From contig JBCDCB010000015.1 in assembly GCA_039182735.1 (NCBI GenBank), forward strand, positions 1 through 60,122: 60,122 nucleotides of DNA, written 5' to 3'. The notes under the pieces were generated by a model. That model saw nothing but the letters and a program-made list of their open reading frames with translations, was not told the origin of the DNA and did not search any database. This DNA is from JBCDCB01 sp039182735 (lineage in GTDB: Bacteria; Planctomycetota; Phycisphaerae; Phycisphaerales; UBA1924). Of this stretch, positions 1 to 9,349 are shown one piece after another (within the stretch, counting starts at the first letter, position 1; each line of letters starts with the position of its first letter). The position numbers were made by a program, and so were the translations under genes.

Positions 1-134
1 CGGCATGGGTTCAGGGGGAAAGGTCACACTTCGACGGGACTGACATCAGTGGTCGTCTGTTGCGCCGATAGCGGTGTACGGCTAGGTGCATGCCTGATAA
101 CCGGCCAGAGCCACTCAATACTGGGGCTCTCACA

Positions 135-184
135 TGCCCTGTGTAGGACTCGAACCTACGACCCGCTGATGAAGAGCCAGCGGA
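135..184 (-). tRNA. 3' half of a tRNA-Lys(CTT)-like gene (fragment)
   Basis: Read on the minus strand, this contains an anticodon arm with loop CTCTTCA, a variable loop, a T-arm with stem GTAGG/CCTAC around TTCGAGT, and the acceptor 3' strand ACAGGGC followed by A. No D-arm or 5' acceptor strand precedes it; a protein stop codon lies there instead. It resembles the 3' half of tRNA-Lys(CTT), but position 37 is C where a purine is expected. Such 3' fragments are typical leftovers of tRNA-targeted integration. It is not expected to make a working tRNA. Confidence 0.7.
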
Positions 185-637
185 TCAGCCCGCCATGTAC
201 TCCCCTCGCCCCTTGCGCTTGACGAGCTTGTCCTTCATCATGCCGGAAAGGGCGACGGAGAGCGAGTTCTTGTTGGCACCTATGGCATCTGCCAGATCCG
301 CCGGTCCCATCGGCTTCTTGGACTTCTTCAGCACCGCGATGATCGCTTCCGGGATCGTCATGCCCTCGTAGGCACCGGAGAGTCCCCGGCGAACGCGCTT
401 GGCGGAGCCGTTGCGGCCAGCCCTTCCACGCGATGAAGTTGACCCGGAGGAGCCTCCCAGCTTGGCGAGTTCGGGCAGAGCTTTGCCCGTGAGGTCTTCA
501 TAGTCCCGTGCGAGCTGCTTGAGGGCATCCACATGGGACGCGGCTTCATCCCGCATCTCCTGGGCGGCCTCGGCCTCAAGGGCCTTGATCTCGTCCCTCT
601 TCGCTTGGTACGCCGCGAGTGCTGATTTCTTAGCCAT
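185..637 (-). CDS. small coiled-coil / winged-helix-like DNA-binding protein of the mobile element
   Basis: A 150-residue basic protein of unknown function. Residues 1-60 are charged and Ala-rich and look like a coiled coil. Residues 61-85 are a Gly/Ser/Arg-rich linker. The last 60 residues look like a compact winged-helix domain with a helix-turn-helix-like stretch, PADLADAIGANKNSLSVAL. The arrangement recalls small nucleoid-associated or regulatory proteins of mobile elements, but I do not recognise a named family. The stop codon abuts the tRNA-Lys fragment. Upstream lies an inverted repeat that could be an operator. Divergent, across a 437-base gap, are the excisionase-like and integrase genes. 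Function is inferred only from layout. Confidence 0.7.
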   Translation of the reverse strand: MAKKSALAAYQAKRDEIKALEAEAAQEMRDEAASHVDALKQLARDYEDLTGKALPELAKLGGSSGSTSSRGRAGRNGSAKRVRRGLSGAYEGMTIPEAIIAVLKKSKKPMGPADLADAIGANKNSLSVALSGMMKDKLVKRKGRGEYMAG

Positions 638-669
638 TGCGGTAGCCTATCGGCTGAATCAGATGCTCG

Positions 670-683
670 CACACAAAAGTGTG
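670..683. promoter_or_regulatory. inverted repeat CACAC-AAAA-GTGTG, possible operator
   Basis: A perfect 5-bp inverted repeat around AAAA, about 33 bases upstream of the winged-helix gene start. Its position suits autoregulation by that protein or binding by the excisionase-like protein, but nothing else supports this. Confidence 0.3.
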
Positions 684-775
684 TGTGACTGTGTCTTCAT
701 TGCACAGATTTAAGCGATAGGGAGAGGCCCCTCAGGCTCAACCGTCCGGCAGGGGGCTTGCTCCCTCCGTCTCTA

Positions 776-820
776 GGATCACCTCGGGACCCAGCTTGGG
801 TGAGGCCCCGAGGGTGATCC
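776..820. repeat. composite stem-loop of the mobile element
   Basis: The outer arms GGATCACC-TCGGG (776-788) and CCCGA-GGGTGATCC (807-820) pair over 13 bp with one bulged base. Inside them, ACCCA (789-793) and TGGGT (797-801) form a second 5-bp stem around GCT. There is no T-run, so it is unlikely to be a simple terminator. It could be a cruciform protein-binding site or a single-strand recombination or replication signal. Confidence 0.55.
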
Positions 821-1074
821 GATCCGGCAGGGTACCGGTCCCAGATGCGGCTCGGTCAACGCCGGAGGTGATTGAACTGGGAATCGGCCTGAATCTGCGG
901 ACCTTTCTCTTGCCAAAGCCAGAAGCCTGAGCGATTGAATAGGAGCTGGCTCGCGGCTGGACTGGGAACGGTAAGCCCACGAAAGCCCTGAGTCGGCGGA
1001 TTCACAACCCGAAGCACCCACTGTTCCTGTTACGCAAATCACGGCTCAAGACGCAATCACAGTGAGGACAATTC

Positions 1075-1347
1075 ATGGCACACGCCGCCATCGACGGGCA
1101 AGACCGCTTGCCTGCCGGGACTCTGCTGGTCACAGAAGCAGAGGCCGCAAAGCGACTCTCCATCAGCCCCCGAAAGCTCTGGGAACTCCGCAATCGCGGC
1201 GAGATCCCGCATCTCCGCGTCGGACGCGCTGTTCGGTATGACCCCAAGGACCTGCTTGCCTGGATCGACTCCTGCAAGTGCGGGCAAATCCGACAGGTAG
1301 GCGCAACTACCGCTGTCGCCAATACGTATCGTCGCTCTCGGAGATAG
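1075..1347 (+). CDS. excisionase-like MerR-type helix-turn-helix protein
   Basis: A 90-residue protein with a helix-turn-helix of the excisionase/AlpA (HTH_17) type at residues 18-60. The core reads VTEAEAAKRLSISPRKLWEL, followed by a wing ending in VRYDPKDLLAWID. Such proteins bind element ends and direct excision, or act as regulators. The gene sits 3 bases upstream of the integrase, the usual arrangement for an excision/integration module. GAGGA lies about 7 bases before the ATG and supports this start. The basic tail after the helix-turn-helix is not informative. Confidence 0.8.
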   Translation: MAHAAIDGQDRLPAGTLLVTEAEAAKRLSISPRKLWELRNRGEIPHLRVGRAVRYDPKDLLAWIDSCKCGQIRQVGATTAVANTYRRSRR

Positions 1348-1350
1348 GCG

Positions 1351-2637
1351 ATGGCAACGATCTTCAAACGTGGCGGAGCAGGCAACTGGATCGTGCAGTG
1401 GTATGACCACGCCGGTCGTCGTCGAGAGAAGTCAAGCCGCAGCACAGACAAGCGTGTCGCCCAGCGATTGGCTGCCAAGCTGGAGATCGACGCTGCTCTG
1501 AGACAGACGGGAGTGATTGACGCCGCTCAGGACCGGTTGCTGACCCAAGGCGAACGTCCCATCGCAGAGCACATCGAGGAGTATCTGGATCACTGCGAGC
1601 TTGCCCAGGAGTCTGTCAAAGGCATCGACAACAAGCAGCGGCACCTGCGGCAACTGGTCGAACACACACGGATCCGGCGTCTTCCGGAGTTGGATGCGGA
1701 GTGCCTTTCCTCCTACATCCGGGCTCTGGACCGTGAAGGCAGGTCTGCCCGCACCCTCAATATGGCCCGCGAAGTGGCCATCGCCTTCGTCAACTGGTGT
1801 GTGAAACGCGAGCGGATTACCTCACACAATCTCGCGGCTGTTCCACGCCGAAACGTGGAGCGAAACCGCAAGCGTGTGCGGCGGGCCCTGACGGATGCTG
1901 AGGTGTCCGCCCTGTTCAAGGTTGCTCGGGACCGTGGACGCACCGCGTGGTATCTCGCCGCTCTGCTTGCTGGACTGAGGCGGGGAGATCTCATCCGTCT
2001 CACTTGGGGAGCGGTCGATCTGGAGAGCAGTGTGTTGACCATCTCAGATGGCAAGGCACAACGGAAAGACCACGTACCGATCCACCCAGACCTTGCTGAG
2101 GCCCTGTTGGGCATTCAGCCGCAGAGCCCACGGTCTGACGCACTGGTCTTTCCGCGTCCTGTGACCAACCGACAGCGGCGGAGCGACTTCGAGGAAGCCG
2201 GTATCCCGCACGTGGACGAAGATGGACGGATCTGTGATCTGCATGCGCTGCGTGGCACGCTTGCCACATCGCTTGCTCGCAGTGGCGTGCCGGCTCAAGT
2301 GGCCAAGTCCATCATGCGGCACAGCGACTACCGCACCACGCTGAAGTCCTACACCTCGCTAACAGTCAGTGATGCCCGCGAGGCGTTGCGGAGCGTGTCG
2401 TTCGGGGAGAACCGGTCCCAGCAAACCCCAGCGATTTCCCCAGCAGTTGTGGCGCCGGAAAGTGCTGGGGCGTGCAGTGCGGTGCGAAAGACGAAACGCG
2501 GGTCGAGGCTTTCAAACGCCTCTCACACCCCAAAAACAAAGGAAACCACTCTTTTTGACGCGGTTTCCGCAAGCACCCCCACGGGGATTCGAACCCCGGT
2601 TTCCAGGATGAGAACCTGGCGTCCTGGACCAGGCTAG
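1351..2637 (+). CDS. tyrosine recombinase / integrase, 3' end inside tRNA-Glu
   Basis: A tyrosine-family site-specific recombinase of 428 residues. Residues 60-160 look like the SAM-like core-binding domain; residues 175-350 are the catalytic domain. The visible catalytic set is Arg210 (in AGLRRGDL), a Lys in the 235-239 hairpin, His298 and Arg301 (HALR), His324 (MRHSDYRTT) and the nucleophile Tyr334 (KSYTSL). The frame continues about 78 residues past the catalytic core. The last 21 residues, from residue 408, and the stop codon are read from the antisense of the tRNA-Glu gene, placing the attachment site at the 3' end of int. The gene is immediately downstream of the excisionase-like gene. 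Confidence 0.93.
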   Translation: MATIFKRGGAGNWIVQWYDHAGRRREKSSRSTDKRVAQRLAAKLEIDAALRQTGVIDAAQDRLLTQGERPIAEHIEEYLDHCELAQESVKGIDNKQRHLRQLVEHTRIRRLPELDAECLSSYIRALDREGRSARTLNMAREVAIAFVNWCVKRERITSHNLAAVPRRNVERNRKRVRRALTDAEVSALFKVARDRGRTAWYLAALLAGLRRGDLIRLTWGAVDLESSVLTISDGKAQRKDHVPIHPDLAEALLGIQPQSPRSDALVFPRPVTNRQRRSDFEEAGIPHVDEDGRICDLHALRGTLATSLARSGVPAQVAKSIMRHSDYRTTLKSYTSLTVSDAREALRSVSFGENRSQQTPAISPAVVAPESAGACSAVRKTKRGSRLSNASHTPKTKETTLFDAVSASTPTGIRTPVSRMRTWRPGPG

Positions 2638-2648
2638 ACGATGGGGGC
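2574..2648 (-). tRNA. tRNA-Glu (anticodon CTC), integration target
   Basis: A complete cloverleaf on the minus strand. The acceptor 5' strand is GCCCCCA and the 3' strand TGGGGGT plus discriminator G. The anticodon stem CCAGG/CCTGG encloses TTCTCAT (anticodon CTC), and the T-arm is CGGGG-TTCGAAT-CCCCG. The first acceptor pair is G-U. CCA is not encoded. The 3' end faces the integrase gene, which overlaps it by 64 bases, as expected when an element has integrated into the 3' end of a tRNA gene. Confidence 0.92.
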
Positions 2649-2723
2649 CCGGTCTCGACCCTCCCGGGCCGACGAATCGATGAGTCTACCTCCGACCCGC
2701 TCGTGGTCAACCATGCCCGAAGT

Positions 2724-3026
2724 TCACGAGCCCGATTGGGCCATCGATCGGCGCAGCTGCGCGAGCGCATACACCGCGGCTTCGTGCTCACTCTGGCCCA
2801 CCACGCCGCCCTTCGGCACGCCCGCCGCGTCCGACCACTCGGCCCGCGAGCAGTCGAAGAGCTCGACCCGCCGGATCGCGAGCGTGAGCCCGTGATCGGC
2901 GAACTCGCGGGTGATGCGTTCGACGGTGGGGACAAATCGCCCGTCCGGCGCGTGCTCGCAGCCGGCGCTGTCGAGCGTGCTCCAGCCCGTCGCATACAGC
3001 TCGTCAATCGCGAATGGCAGACCCAT
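2724..3026 (-). CDS. hypothetical protein, 100 aa
   Basis: A small acidic soluble protein beginning MGLPFAIDELY. I do not recognise the family. There is no signal peptide or membrane segment. The chosen ATG is preceded by GAGGAC at a suitable distance; an in-frame upstream ATG would add 11 residues that do not look coding. It lies upstream of tRNA-Glu on the same strand and is divergent from the glycosyltransferase at 3215. It is the first host-like gene to the right of the mobile element, and its coding strand has the same strong GC3 bias as the genes that follow. Confidence 0.65.
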   Translation of the reverse strand: MGLPFAIDELYATGWSTLDSAGCEHAPDGRFVPTVERITREFADHGLTLAIRRVELFDCSRAEWSDAAGVPKGGVVGQSEHEAAVYALAQLRRSMAQSGS

Positions 3027-3214
3027 GGCACTGTCCTCACACGCCGCGCGGGCAGGCACTTGGTGGGGCTTTCTGACGGAGCCCCATCGGACCGATGCCG
3101 CCCACGGATCTGCTCATTCTATCGGCGAGATGCGTGCAAGCGACATAAATCGAGGGCGCGCACAGGACATGAGAGTCGGGTCTTGTGAGGGTTTGCGGCG
3201 GGTATTCTCGGCGC

Positions 3215-4693
3215 GTGACGCCCGCCCGCACCATCGCGCTGCCCATCCGACTGCTCCGGAATCGGTGGTTTCTCTGGCTTGCGCCGTCGGTGTGCCTGCT
3301 CGCGCTCTTCGTGCCGGGCGTGTGGGAGGGCGACTTCCGCACCGATTCGCACGCGTACGCCGCCGTCACGTGCGCGCTGCTCGACGGGCATTGGGAAGGC
3401 GGGTGGCTGGGCCCGCGGATGGGGCACGCGCCGTACTTCAACAAGCCGCCGCTCACGTTCTGGCTGGCTGCACCCTTTGTCGCGATAGCGGGGGGCGCTG
3501 GCAACCCGCTTGGTGTCCTGATCGCCGTCCGTGCGGCAAGTGCGGTCGCGCTCGTCGGTGCCGCGATCGCGTCCTTCGGGCTGTGGCGCACGCTCACCGA
3601 TCGCAAGACGGCGTACGTCGCGACGATCATCCTGGTCCTCACGCACGAGGTGTTCCGCTACTCGCACGCCTTCTCACTCGATACCTGGCTGCTGTGCTTC
3701 GTCACAACGGGGCTCTGGTTCCTCGCGATGAGCGCGCAACGAGGCGGGCGCAGCGCGTGGCACTTCGCGATCGCGAGCGGCGTTGCCGTCGGGCTCGGGC
3801 TGATGGTCAAGCCGGTGGTCGCGCTGCTCGCGATTGTCATCGGTGCGTTGTGGATGGCCACCGCGCGCGATCGTGCGCACGGACTGCTGCGATGCGCCAT
3901 CGCGCTCGGCGTCGCGTTGATCGTCGCGGCGCCGTGGCACGTGTGGATTTCTCTGAATATCGACCGCTTCGCCGATCAGTACTTCGTGCGCGAATCGCTC
4001 GACCGCGCCACGGGCGAGGGCTTCGGCACCGCGCCGTGGTGGACGTACTTCAGCGAACTTGCCAAGACGTACTGGCCCTGGCTCGCGGCGCTGGTGGGAG
4101 GCGCGATCGCGGCGCCCATCGTGCGCCCGCGGGTCAATGAACGCACACGCACCACGCTGTCTCTCGCGATCGCCTGGACGGGTGTGTGGCTTCTCGTGCT
4201 GACGCTCTTCGCCGACAAACGCGCGCGCTATCTCGTGCCGATGTACCCGGCCGCGTCACTTCTCGTGTGCTTCTCGCTGCGCCGGCTCTTCAGACGCCAG
4301 ATCCGTCGCGCGACGCTCATCGGCGCCGCGCGGGCGCCCGTTGCGGTCGTCGGAGTCTCGATCATCTTGACGGCGCTGTCGGCGGCGGGCGTCGTGCAGA
4401 TCCATCGCCCGCTCGCAGCGTGGAAGCCCGAGATCGTGCAGGTGCTTCGCGATGAGCAACTCCTCGATCGCGCATGGATCTTCCCACAGCACGAACGCGA
4501 CGGCGCGAACGTCTATCTCTACGGCGGCATCGCGCCGCGTGTCGTCGGGATCAACGGCGAGCCCGAGCCCGGCGACGCGCTGCTCGACTTCTCACGCGAG
4601 GAACTTCCCGCCGAACACCGCGCGTGGCTCGATCGAGGCGAGAATCTTGGAACAATCGGACGGTGCCGGGTGTACGTGATCGAAGAGCCGTAA
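3215..4693 (+). CDS. multispanning membrane glycosyltransferase (ArnT/PMT-like)
   Basis: A roughly 490-residue membrane protein with about ten hydrophobic segments. It fits the GT-C glycosyltransferases of the ArnT/dolichyl-phosphate-mannose protein mannosyltransferase superfamily, which move sugars from polyprenyl-phosphate donors to lipids or proteins on the outer face of the inner membrane. The first external loop carries the acidic motif WEGDFRTDSHAY and then HAPYFNKPPLTFWL, typical of this group (family members show a K/R-PPL motif there). The soluble C-terminal third lies after the last membrane segment. Two in-frame GTG codons (3185, 3215) could start it; 3215 puts the first membrane segment at a normal distance. 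Its stop overlaps the next start as TAATG. The acceptor is unknown. Confidence 0.8.
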   Translation: MTPARTIALPIRLLRNRWFLWLAPSVCLLALFVPGVWEGDFRTDSHAYAAVTCALLDGHWEGGWLGPRMGHAPYFNKPPLTFWLAAPFVAIAGGAGNPLGVLIAVRAASAVALVGAAIASFGLWRTLTDRKTAYVATIILVLTHEVFRYSHAFSLDTWLLCFVTTGLWFLAMSAQRGGRSAWHFAIASGVAVGLGLMVKPVVALLAIVIGALWMATARDRAHGLLRCAIALGVALIVAAPWHVWISLNIDRFADQYFVRESLDRATGEGFGTAPWWTYFSELAKTYWPWLAALVGGAIAAPIVRPRVNERTRTTLSLAIAWTGVWLLVLTLFADKRARYLVPMYPAASLLVCFSLRRLFRRQIRRATLIGAARAPVAVVGVSIILTALSAAGVVQIHRPLAAWKPEIVQVLRDEQLLDRAWIFPQHERDGANVYLYGGIAPRVVGINGEPEPGDALLDFSREELPAEHRAWLDRGENLGTIGRCRVYVIEEP

Positions 4694-5424
4694 TGACGCG
4701 GCGGATGGGGTGTGACGTGAACGAATCGAACGATGCGGCGCTCAGCGAGGACCGCTTCCAAGACCTCCCGGCGCTGCTGCCGACGGTGCCCTACGCGCGG
4801 TTCGATCCGGGCGTGTCTCCAGAGCAGGGCGCTCGGGCCTACTTCGAGACGATGGACCAGCGTCGATCCTGCCGCTGGTTCAGCGACAAGCCAGTGTCGC
4901 GCGAGACCATCGAATGGATCTGCCGCGCGGGCGGCACCGCGCCGTCCGGTGCGCACAAACAGCCGTGGCGATTCGTGTGCGTGCAGGATCCCGCGATCAA
5001 GAAGGCGATGCGCGAAGCGGCCGAAGAAGAGGAGCGCGAGTTCTACGAGCGCCGCGCGAGCCGGCGCTGGCTCGAAGACCTCTCCCCGCTCGGCACCGAC
5101 AGCAGCAAACCCTTCCTCGAAACGGCGCCGTGGATCATCGTCGTGTTTGCATTGGCCAAGACCGACGACGGCGGCCAGGTGTACTACCGCGAAGAATCCG
5201 TCGGCATCGCCGTCGGCATGGCGATCAGCGCGATCCACCACGCCGGGCTCGTCACCCTCACGCACACGCCCAGCCCGATGAAGTTCCTCCGCGAGGTGCT
5301 CGGCAGGCCCGAGCACGAACGCCCCTTCGTCGTGCTCCCCGTCGGGTATCCCGCCGATGACGCGACAGTTCCCGACATGAAGCGCAAACCTCTCGACGAG
5401 ATCATGGTCGTCGATCGCGGGTGA
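4693..5424 (+). CDS. iodotyrosine deiodinase-like flavoprotein (nitroreductase fold)
   Basis: A 243-residue FMN-dependent nitroreductase-fold protein that matches iodotyrosine deiodinase (IYD) rather than generic nitroreductases. FMN-contacting segments RRSCRWFS (57-64) and APSGAHKQPW (83-92) are present. The substrate-clamping triad of IYD is visible as Glu114, Tyr118 and Lys139, with the same spacing (4 and 21 residues) as human Glu157/Tyr161/Lys182. The C-terminal block VLPVGYPADDATVPDMKRKP also follows the IYD pattern. Known relatives reductively remove halogen from halotyrosines. Its start overlaps the stop of the glycosyltransferase by one base (TAATG), suggesting co-transcription, but no functional link is obvious. 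The bacterial substrate is inferred. Confidence 0.88.
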   Translation: MTRRMGCDVNESNDAALSEDRFQDLPALLPTVPYARFDPGVSPEQGARAYFETMDQRRSCRWFSDKPVSRETIEWICRAGGTAPSGAHKQPWRFVCVQDPAIKKAMREAAEEEEREFYERRASRRWLEDLSPLGTDSSKPFLETAPWIIVVFALAKTDDGGQVYYREESVGIAVGMAISAIHHAGLVTLTHTPSPMKFLREVLGRPEHERPFVVLPVGYPADDATVPDMKRKPLDEIMVVDRG

Positions 5425-5472
5425 TCCTCGACGGCTGGCGCAATCGTGCGCGCATCGCCGATACTGCTCCGC

Positions 5473-6135
5473 ATGTCACGACTGCTGTCATGTGCGCTCA
5501 CCTCGCTCCTGCTCGTCGCCCTTGTGGGCTGCGACGGCGCGAGCAAACGCGATTGGGCCAAGCCCACCATCTACCGCTTCCAGACGATCCAGGTCGGTCA
5601 GGAGATCCTCGTCAAACGCGTCTTCACCAAGCACGGCGTGACGCCCGAGGAGTATCAGACCGACGACGGTGTCGGCGCCGCGTTCGTCGTGCGAGACATC
5701 CCCGACGCCAGAACGTTCGTCAAGATCCACCAGGACCTACACAAACTCAGCCGGCGGCGCGAGATCGACATGCCGCTCGAACGCGTCGATGTCTCCTACG
5801 GCGGGGTCAGCGGGCTCGGCAGCGTGCGCGCGGAGGTCACGCTGCTCTTCATCGGCGTCGATGACGTCCACATCGCCGACGGCGCGCCGACCCGCCCGTG
5901 GCGCGAGATCCCCGTCGATGAACGCGGACGCTGGACCGGCGCGTTCAAGCTGAGCGAGGTCGTCACCAAGAACGGTGCGCTCTTCATCGCGACCCGTCTC
6001 GACGGCAAGCCGCCCCGGTACTGGCGCTTGGACTTGAACGAAGAACGCCCGCGCCCGATCACGTTCGCGCGATTCAAAGAGTCGGAGGTCGCAGAACTCC
6101 GCGACAACACGCGCACGCCGCTCGAAGATCGCTAG
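5473..6135 (+). CDS. predicted lipoprotein, 220 aa
   Basis: Begins with a signal peptide and lipobox, LLLVALVGC, with Cys20 as the likely lipidated residue. The mature part is a single hydrophilic domain rich in beta-like stretches; I do not recognise the family. An ATG nine codons upstream is possible, but the later ATG gives a normal signal peptide. It follows the deiodinase-like gene by 48 bases on the same strand. Its stop codon is only three bases from the stop of the convergent thioesterase gene. Expected location is the periplasmic face of a membrane. Confidence 0.7.
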   Translation: MSRLLSCALTSLLLVALVGCDGASKRDWAKPTIYRFQTIQVGQEILVKRVFTKHGVTPEEYQTDDGVGAAFVVRDIPDARTFVKIHQDLHKLSRRREIDMPLERVDVSYGGVSGLGSVRAEVTLLFIGVDDVHIADGAPTRPWREIPVDERGRWTGAFKLSEVVTKNGALFIATRLDGKPPRYWRLDLNEERPRPITFARFKESEVAELRDNTRTPLEDR

Positions 6136-6138
6136 CCG

Positions 6139-6591
6139 TCAGCGTGCGTGGCGCTCCGGGCGAAGCCACTCGGGCAGCGCGGTCGGGCGTCCGTCGCGCC
6201 CGACGCACGCGATGGTGCTGGTCGCCGTCGCGAGCAGATCGCTCTTGCCGCGTCCGTCGTTCTGATCGACCCAGACCTCGTAGGCGTGGTCGATCCGCGC
6301 CCGCCCGCCGCCGGTGACCTCGGTCACGACGACGATCTCGTCGTCGTAGCGCGCGGGTTTCTTGTAGCGGATGTCGAGGCGCGTCACGACGAGCAGCACG
6401 CCCGCGTCCTCCAACGCGCGGTACGTGACACCGCCCATCCGGAGCAGTTCGGTGCGCCCGATCTCCAGCCAGTGGGCGTACGAGCCGTGGTGCGTGACGC
6501 CCATCGGGTCGCACTCGGAGTAGCGCACACGCAGGCGGGTCTCGCCCTTTGTGGGCACGGCATCGGTCGGTTGCGGGACATCGCTCGCCAT
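6139..6591 (-). CDS. acyl-CoA thioesterase, 4HBT/YbgC type (hotdog fold)
   Basis: A 150-residue hotdog-fold protein. The signature YSECDPMGVTHHGSYAHWLE has the catalytic Asp28 followed by MGV and His, as in 4-hydroxybenzoyl-CoA thioesterase and YbgC relatives that hydrolyse acyl-CoA thioesters. The length is normal for the family, with about 15 extra residues at the N-terminus. The enzyme is cytosolic. The short membrane protein at 6619 lies just upstream on the same strand, 27 bases away, so the two may be co-transcribed. Substrate chain length cannot be read from the sequence. Confidence 0.88.
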   Translation of the reverse strand: MASDVPQPTDAVPTKGETRLRVRYSECDPMGVTHHGSYAHWLEIGRTELLRMGGVTYRALEDAGVLLVVTRLDIRYKKPARYDDEIVVVTEVTGGGRARIDHAYEVWVDQNDGRGKSDLLATATSTIACVGRDGRPTALPEWLRPERHAR

Positions 6592-6618
6592 CCCGCGAGC
6601 GTAGCAGGGGGGCGGGGC

Positions 6619-6891
6619 TCAGTCGCCCAGCACCGCCGCGCCGAGGAAGAGCACGCCCGCGAGCGCGATCACGCCCGCGCCGACATACCACGGCGCCACA
6701 AAGAGCAGCACGACGCCGAGTATTGCCAGCCAGAAGCAGATCACCGAGAAGACGGCGATGTGATCCGTGTCGCCTACGTGCGCGCCGGGACGGAAGGGCG
6801 CGCGCACGAAAGACCGGAACGCCCGGCGTCGCTCGGCGCGCGTGCGCGGGGCGTTCGTCGGGTTGTCGTTCGTGGTCGTTGCGGTCGTCAT
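6619..6891 (-). CDS. small membrane protein, two transmembrane segments
   Basis: About 90 residues: a charged, Thr/Arg-rich cytosolic N-terminus followed by two hydrophobic segments close together (around residues 45-65 and 70-88), ending just after the second. The start at 6891 has GGGAAG seven bases upstream; an ATG 23 codons earlier is possible but adds a low-complexity acidic stretch. I know no function. It lies between prkA and the thioesterase gene on the same strand. Confidence 0.6.
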   Translation of the reverse strand: MTTATTTNDNPTNAPRTRAERRRAFRSFVRAPFRPGAHVGDTDHIAVFSVICFWLAILGVVLLFVAPWYVGAGVIALAGVLFLGAAVLGD

Positions 6892-6995
6892 GGCGTCTTC
6901 CCGCTGCCCGGTCGGGGCGTCGGGCTCCCTTTCATCATGAGTATGCGTCCGGTTCGTCACGTCGTCACGTCCCGATCAGGTGCTCGCAGGACACG

Positions 6996-9122
<2,127 letters not shown>

Positions 9123-9349
9123 GGCTTCGCCCTTCCGTCGCGTGTCGCGCTGCGTCGATCTCTAGGGATATCGGTCGCTTGCGCGAGACTCGACAACCAA
9201 AACGGTACGCGTTCGGCGCGGAGCGGTTTCCGGCGTGCGGGCGATGATCGGTGCGTGACCCCTCTAGGCGTTGCAACCCATCTCGGACGAGGCAGTAAGA
9301 CCCTCGTCGATCCCCCGAACGACGACGCCGAGCCCGCGATGAGCCCAAG

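Larger units (their letters stand above)
638..1074. other. 437-base non-coding region of the mobile element
   Basis: No convincing gene is visible. It separates the minus-strand winged-helix gene from the plus-strand excisionase/integrase pair, so it should hold divergent promoters. It contains the inverted repeat at 670-683, a long composite hairpin at 776-820, and two copies of TCCGGCAGGG flanking that hairpin (about 744-753 and 832-841). This could be a control region, a recombination site or an origin of the element; the sequence does not decide which. Confidence 0.6.

Noticed and set aside
738..1042. Small minus-strand frames in the element's control region
   Set aside because: They are Pro/Ser/Arg-rich, cover the hairpin and lack ribosome sites.
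2366..3040. A 224-residue minus-strand frame across the integrase end and tRNA-Glu
   Set aside because: It crosses two other features and has Arg/Ser-rich, motif-free sequence.
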